Assembly (NCBI GenBank): GCA_008933995.1
Contig: WARS01000134.1
Span: 1 to 64,000 of the forward strand
From: Datnioides undecimradiatus
Lineage: Eukaryota > Chordata > Actinopteri > Lobotiformes > Datnioididae
Direction of reading: 5' to 3'
Length of the DNA stretch: 64,000 nt
Below are positions 62,188 through 64,000 of the stretch, piece after piece. Made by a program: the position numbers and the translations under genes. Position 1 is the first letter of the stretch, and every line of letters begins with the position of its first letter. Below the pieces are notes generated by a model, which was not told where the DNA came from, ran no database searches, and saw only the letters and a list, made by a program, of their open reading frames with translations.

Positions 62188-63649
62188 TATGCTTGGATTT
62201 AAATGGGAAACATATTTATGCATACAGTACACCACGCATGGTGAATTCTGATGGGACTGGACTCAGATGCAGAAGCAAATCACAGATTGCAGCTTCAGGG
62301 GTTCTGCCCTGCGCGCAGCAGGTCGTCCTATCGCAGCATAATGTGTTTGAAAAGTACCACGGAGGCACCGGCGGGGATCAGGCGTCAGTGTTCCCCGCGA
62401 TGCCGCATGTGGCTTAAAAAGGTGTGTGCAGGGGAGATAATTCGAGAGGGAGGGCGGTGGGTTTGGGGAGCCGGCACTCGGCGCTCTGGGAGCCTCCCGG
62501 TGCCACTCGTGTGGAGTTATTTCCCGACGCGTCCTTGAGTGCACTGCAGTCGTGCTGAGGCGGAGTCCAGCGGTAACGCCCGTGCAGAAACCTCGACCTC
62601 GCGGCAGATTAATGCGGCACACTCTGTCTGGCCCCTCGCAATCGGGTCACTCCCTTTGTCTGCCGCTACTGAACCGCGGACGCCTCCACAGAGCTCGCTG
62701 CCGGTTATGGTTTCTGTCGCCGTTTTATGGGCGCCACCTCGCCGCCGATCTCTCCGTCTGTCTGTCAATAACACAATTATCTGCTTGGAAAGTCAGGAGA
62801 AAACCCCCGTCTGTTCAGACTGAGCGTGGAGCGTCTGCAGGTGGATAAGTCGCCTGGGTTCTTCCCCGCAGGCAGATTTATGTTCGCGCTTGTTATTCCA
62901 GGCAATTAGCTCGCTGTGTTTAACTGCAGAGGAGACGGGACAGAGACAGAGTGCTGAGGTCAGAGGTGCTTCACCCTTTTTATAAGCCTTGGACTGATCC
63001 TAAAGACTTACCGTTGACCAACCAGACTGCCTGCAGGTGCCGGTTTTTTGAACTGTTTTCTTTCCTCAGATGTACCGGTGACCACTTTTTCTACTAAAGA
63101 GCTTATAAAGACCTTTTCAAATGATTTGTCAGGCTTTCCAAAACCCAAAGATACTCTCGGGAGCTTGAAACAAGCAGATCATCACATTTTATACCTCTGG
63201 ATCCAGTGAATGTTGAATGAAAACACTTTGCTCACCTTTATTAATAAAGAATAATCAAAGGTTCGGTCACAGTTCGCCCAAACGCAGTTGACCTTCAGAG
63301 CGTCAGATTATTTTCTCATGCAGACAGTTTTTTATTTGCCTACACTCCAGCTGACAATTCAGCTTCTTGCAATGCTTCACCTTCGAGTGACGCTTCAACT
63401 CCTACGAGTGCTTTAACTTTAATTGACCCTTCAGCTGAAGTCAAGAGGTTCAGCTCTGAAGTTTGTTTAGTGGTAAATGAAACTTCGATAGTTTAGTAAA
63501 TGATAAAACACTTCAGTGGGTAACGCAGAGTCGGTTTTGGTCTTTAAACGCACACAAAAGGTGCATCTCACACTGCAGGACCAAACAGAACCAGTCTGAA
63601 TCTGCAGGGTGTTGTTCCTCAGCCTGGCTTTACTGTGTGTCTTTGCCAG

Positions 63650-63807
63650 AGTGCCGCTCAAAGTGGAGCAGGCCAACAACGCTCGGGACGCCCTGGCAAA
63701 GGCCGTCTACAGCCGCCTGTTCGACCACGTGGTGACCAGGGTCAACCAGTGCTTCCCCTTCGACTCCTCCGCCAACTTCATCGGCGTCCTGGACATCGCT
63801 GGCTTTG
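63650..63807 (+). CDS. myo6: myo6 coding exon 12, residues 408-461 (first base), start of switch II
   Basis: It encodes [40 protein letters not shown] and [12 protein letters not shown], with the first base of Glu461. LDIAGFE is switch II; its glutamate, completed in the next exon, closes on switch I during ATP hydrolysis. The donor is GGCTTTG/GTTAGT, a less common but valid form. The following exon lies outside the window. Confidence 0.96.
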
Positions 63808-64000
63808 GTTAGTATCCCTCGACAACATCTCACCTCCTCGGGCTCTGCAGCAAAGATCAGTGTCCGGAACATCCAGGCTGCAGTGTCTCAGTTTCAGCAT
63901 CTTCAGGATAAACATTTGTTTGTTTTGCGTACGTTGGAAGTGTTTTGCCAAAGAAAAAGCATGACATTAATATAAAATCCGACTCTTAGAAGGTGACGGA
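63808..64000 (+). other. myo6: Start of next myo6 intron
   Basis: 193 bp after the exon 12 donor to the window edge, without any recognised feature. Confidence 0.85.

Larger units (their letters stand above)
49252..63649 (+). other. myo6: myo6 intron 11 (coding), 14.4 kb
   Basis: The largest coding-region intron in the window. It holds (CA)n runs (49264-49281, 49690-49728, 50382-50425), (TG)n runs (56479-56503, 62164-62187), a 37-bp minisatellite (56841-57017), a 31-bp tandem repeat (58087-58156), dispersed repeats (52285-52341 and about 55056-55122), a short perfect hairpin (61950-61969) and long unique stretches without coding signal. The acceptor is TGTCTTTGCCAG. Confidence 0.85.

Overview
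The window is vertebrate genomic DNA, almost certainly from a teleost fish. The evidence is GT-AG introns, abundant (CA)n/(TG)n microsatellites, fish-type L2-like LINE fragments, a DANA/Mermaid-like V-SINE, a B30.2/SPRY fragment of the sort amplified in fish immune genes, and a conserved vertebrate gene split over tens of kilobases. No bacterial-type operons, CRISPR array or phage genes are seen.

The one protein-coding gene I can support is the 5' part of myosin VI (myo6; fish have a and b copies and I cannot tell which) on the + strand. Twelve coding exons (23843-23959, 28147-28216, 29284-29357, 30524-30653, 31761-31866, 32128-32183, 32275-32372, 33252-33416, 38445-38525, 43388-43568, 49107-49251, 63650-63807) join in a single open frame. 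They encode residues 1-460 plus the first base of codon 461, out of a family length of roughly 1,250-1,300. This covers the N-terminal subdomain, P-loop (GESGAGKT, residues 151-158), switch I, the myosin VI-specific insert-1 (essentially exon 9), the TEDS-site threonine (T405) and the start of switch II. The gene continues past the right edge. A likely promoter and non-coding first exon lie at about 7560-7918. The 5'UTR resumes at 23823, giving a first intron of about 15.9 kb.

The left 6.3 kb is upstream of the gene and full of mobile DNA. It holds a 967-bp hAT-like element (1139-2105) flanked by a perfect 8-bp target-site duplication. Next comes a composite of three damaged L2-like retrotransposon pieces (2455-5512), whose 3' tail abuts a truncated B30.2/SPRY exon (about 5511-5839).

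The introns hold microsatellites, several minisatellites (including a 41+65-bp higher-order repeat and a 25-bp unit carrying facing E-boxes), a triplet-periodic array close to exon 3, and two copies plus one lone end of an inverted-repeat mobile element, one of them 78 bp before exon 8. A few AT-homeobox-motif-dense stretches may be regulatory. No clearly new biological system is visible. The best leads are the transposon structures, the exon 9/(TG)n splice-site arrangement and the repeat families.
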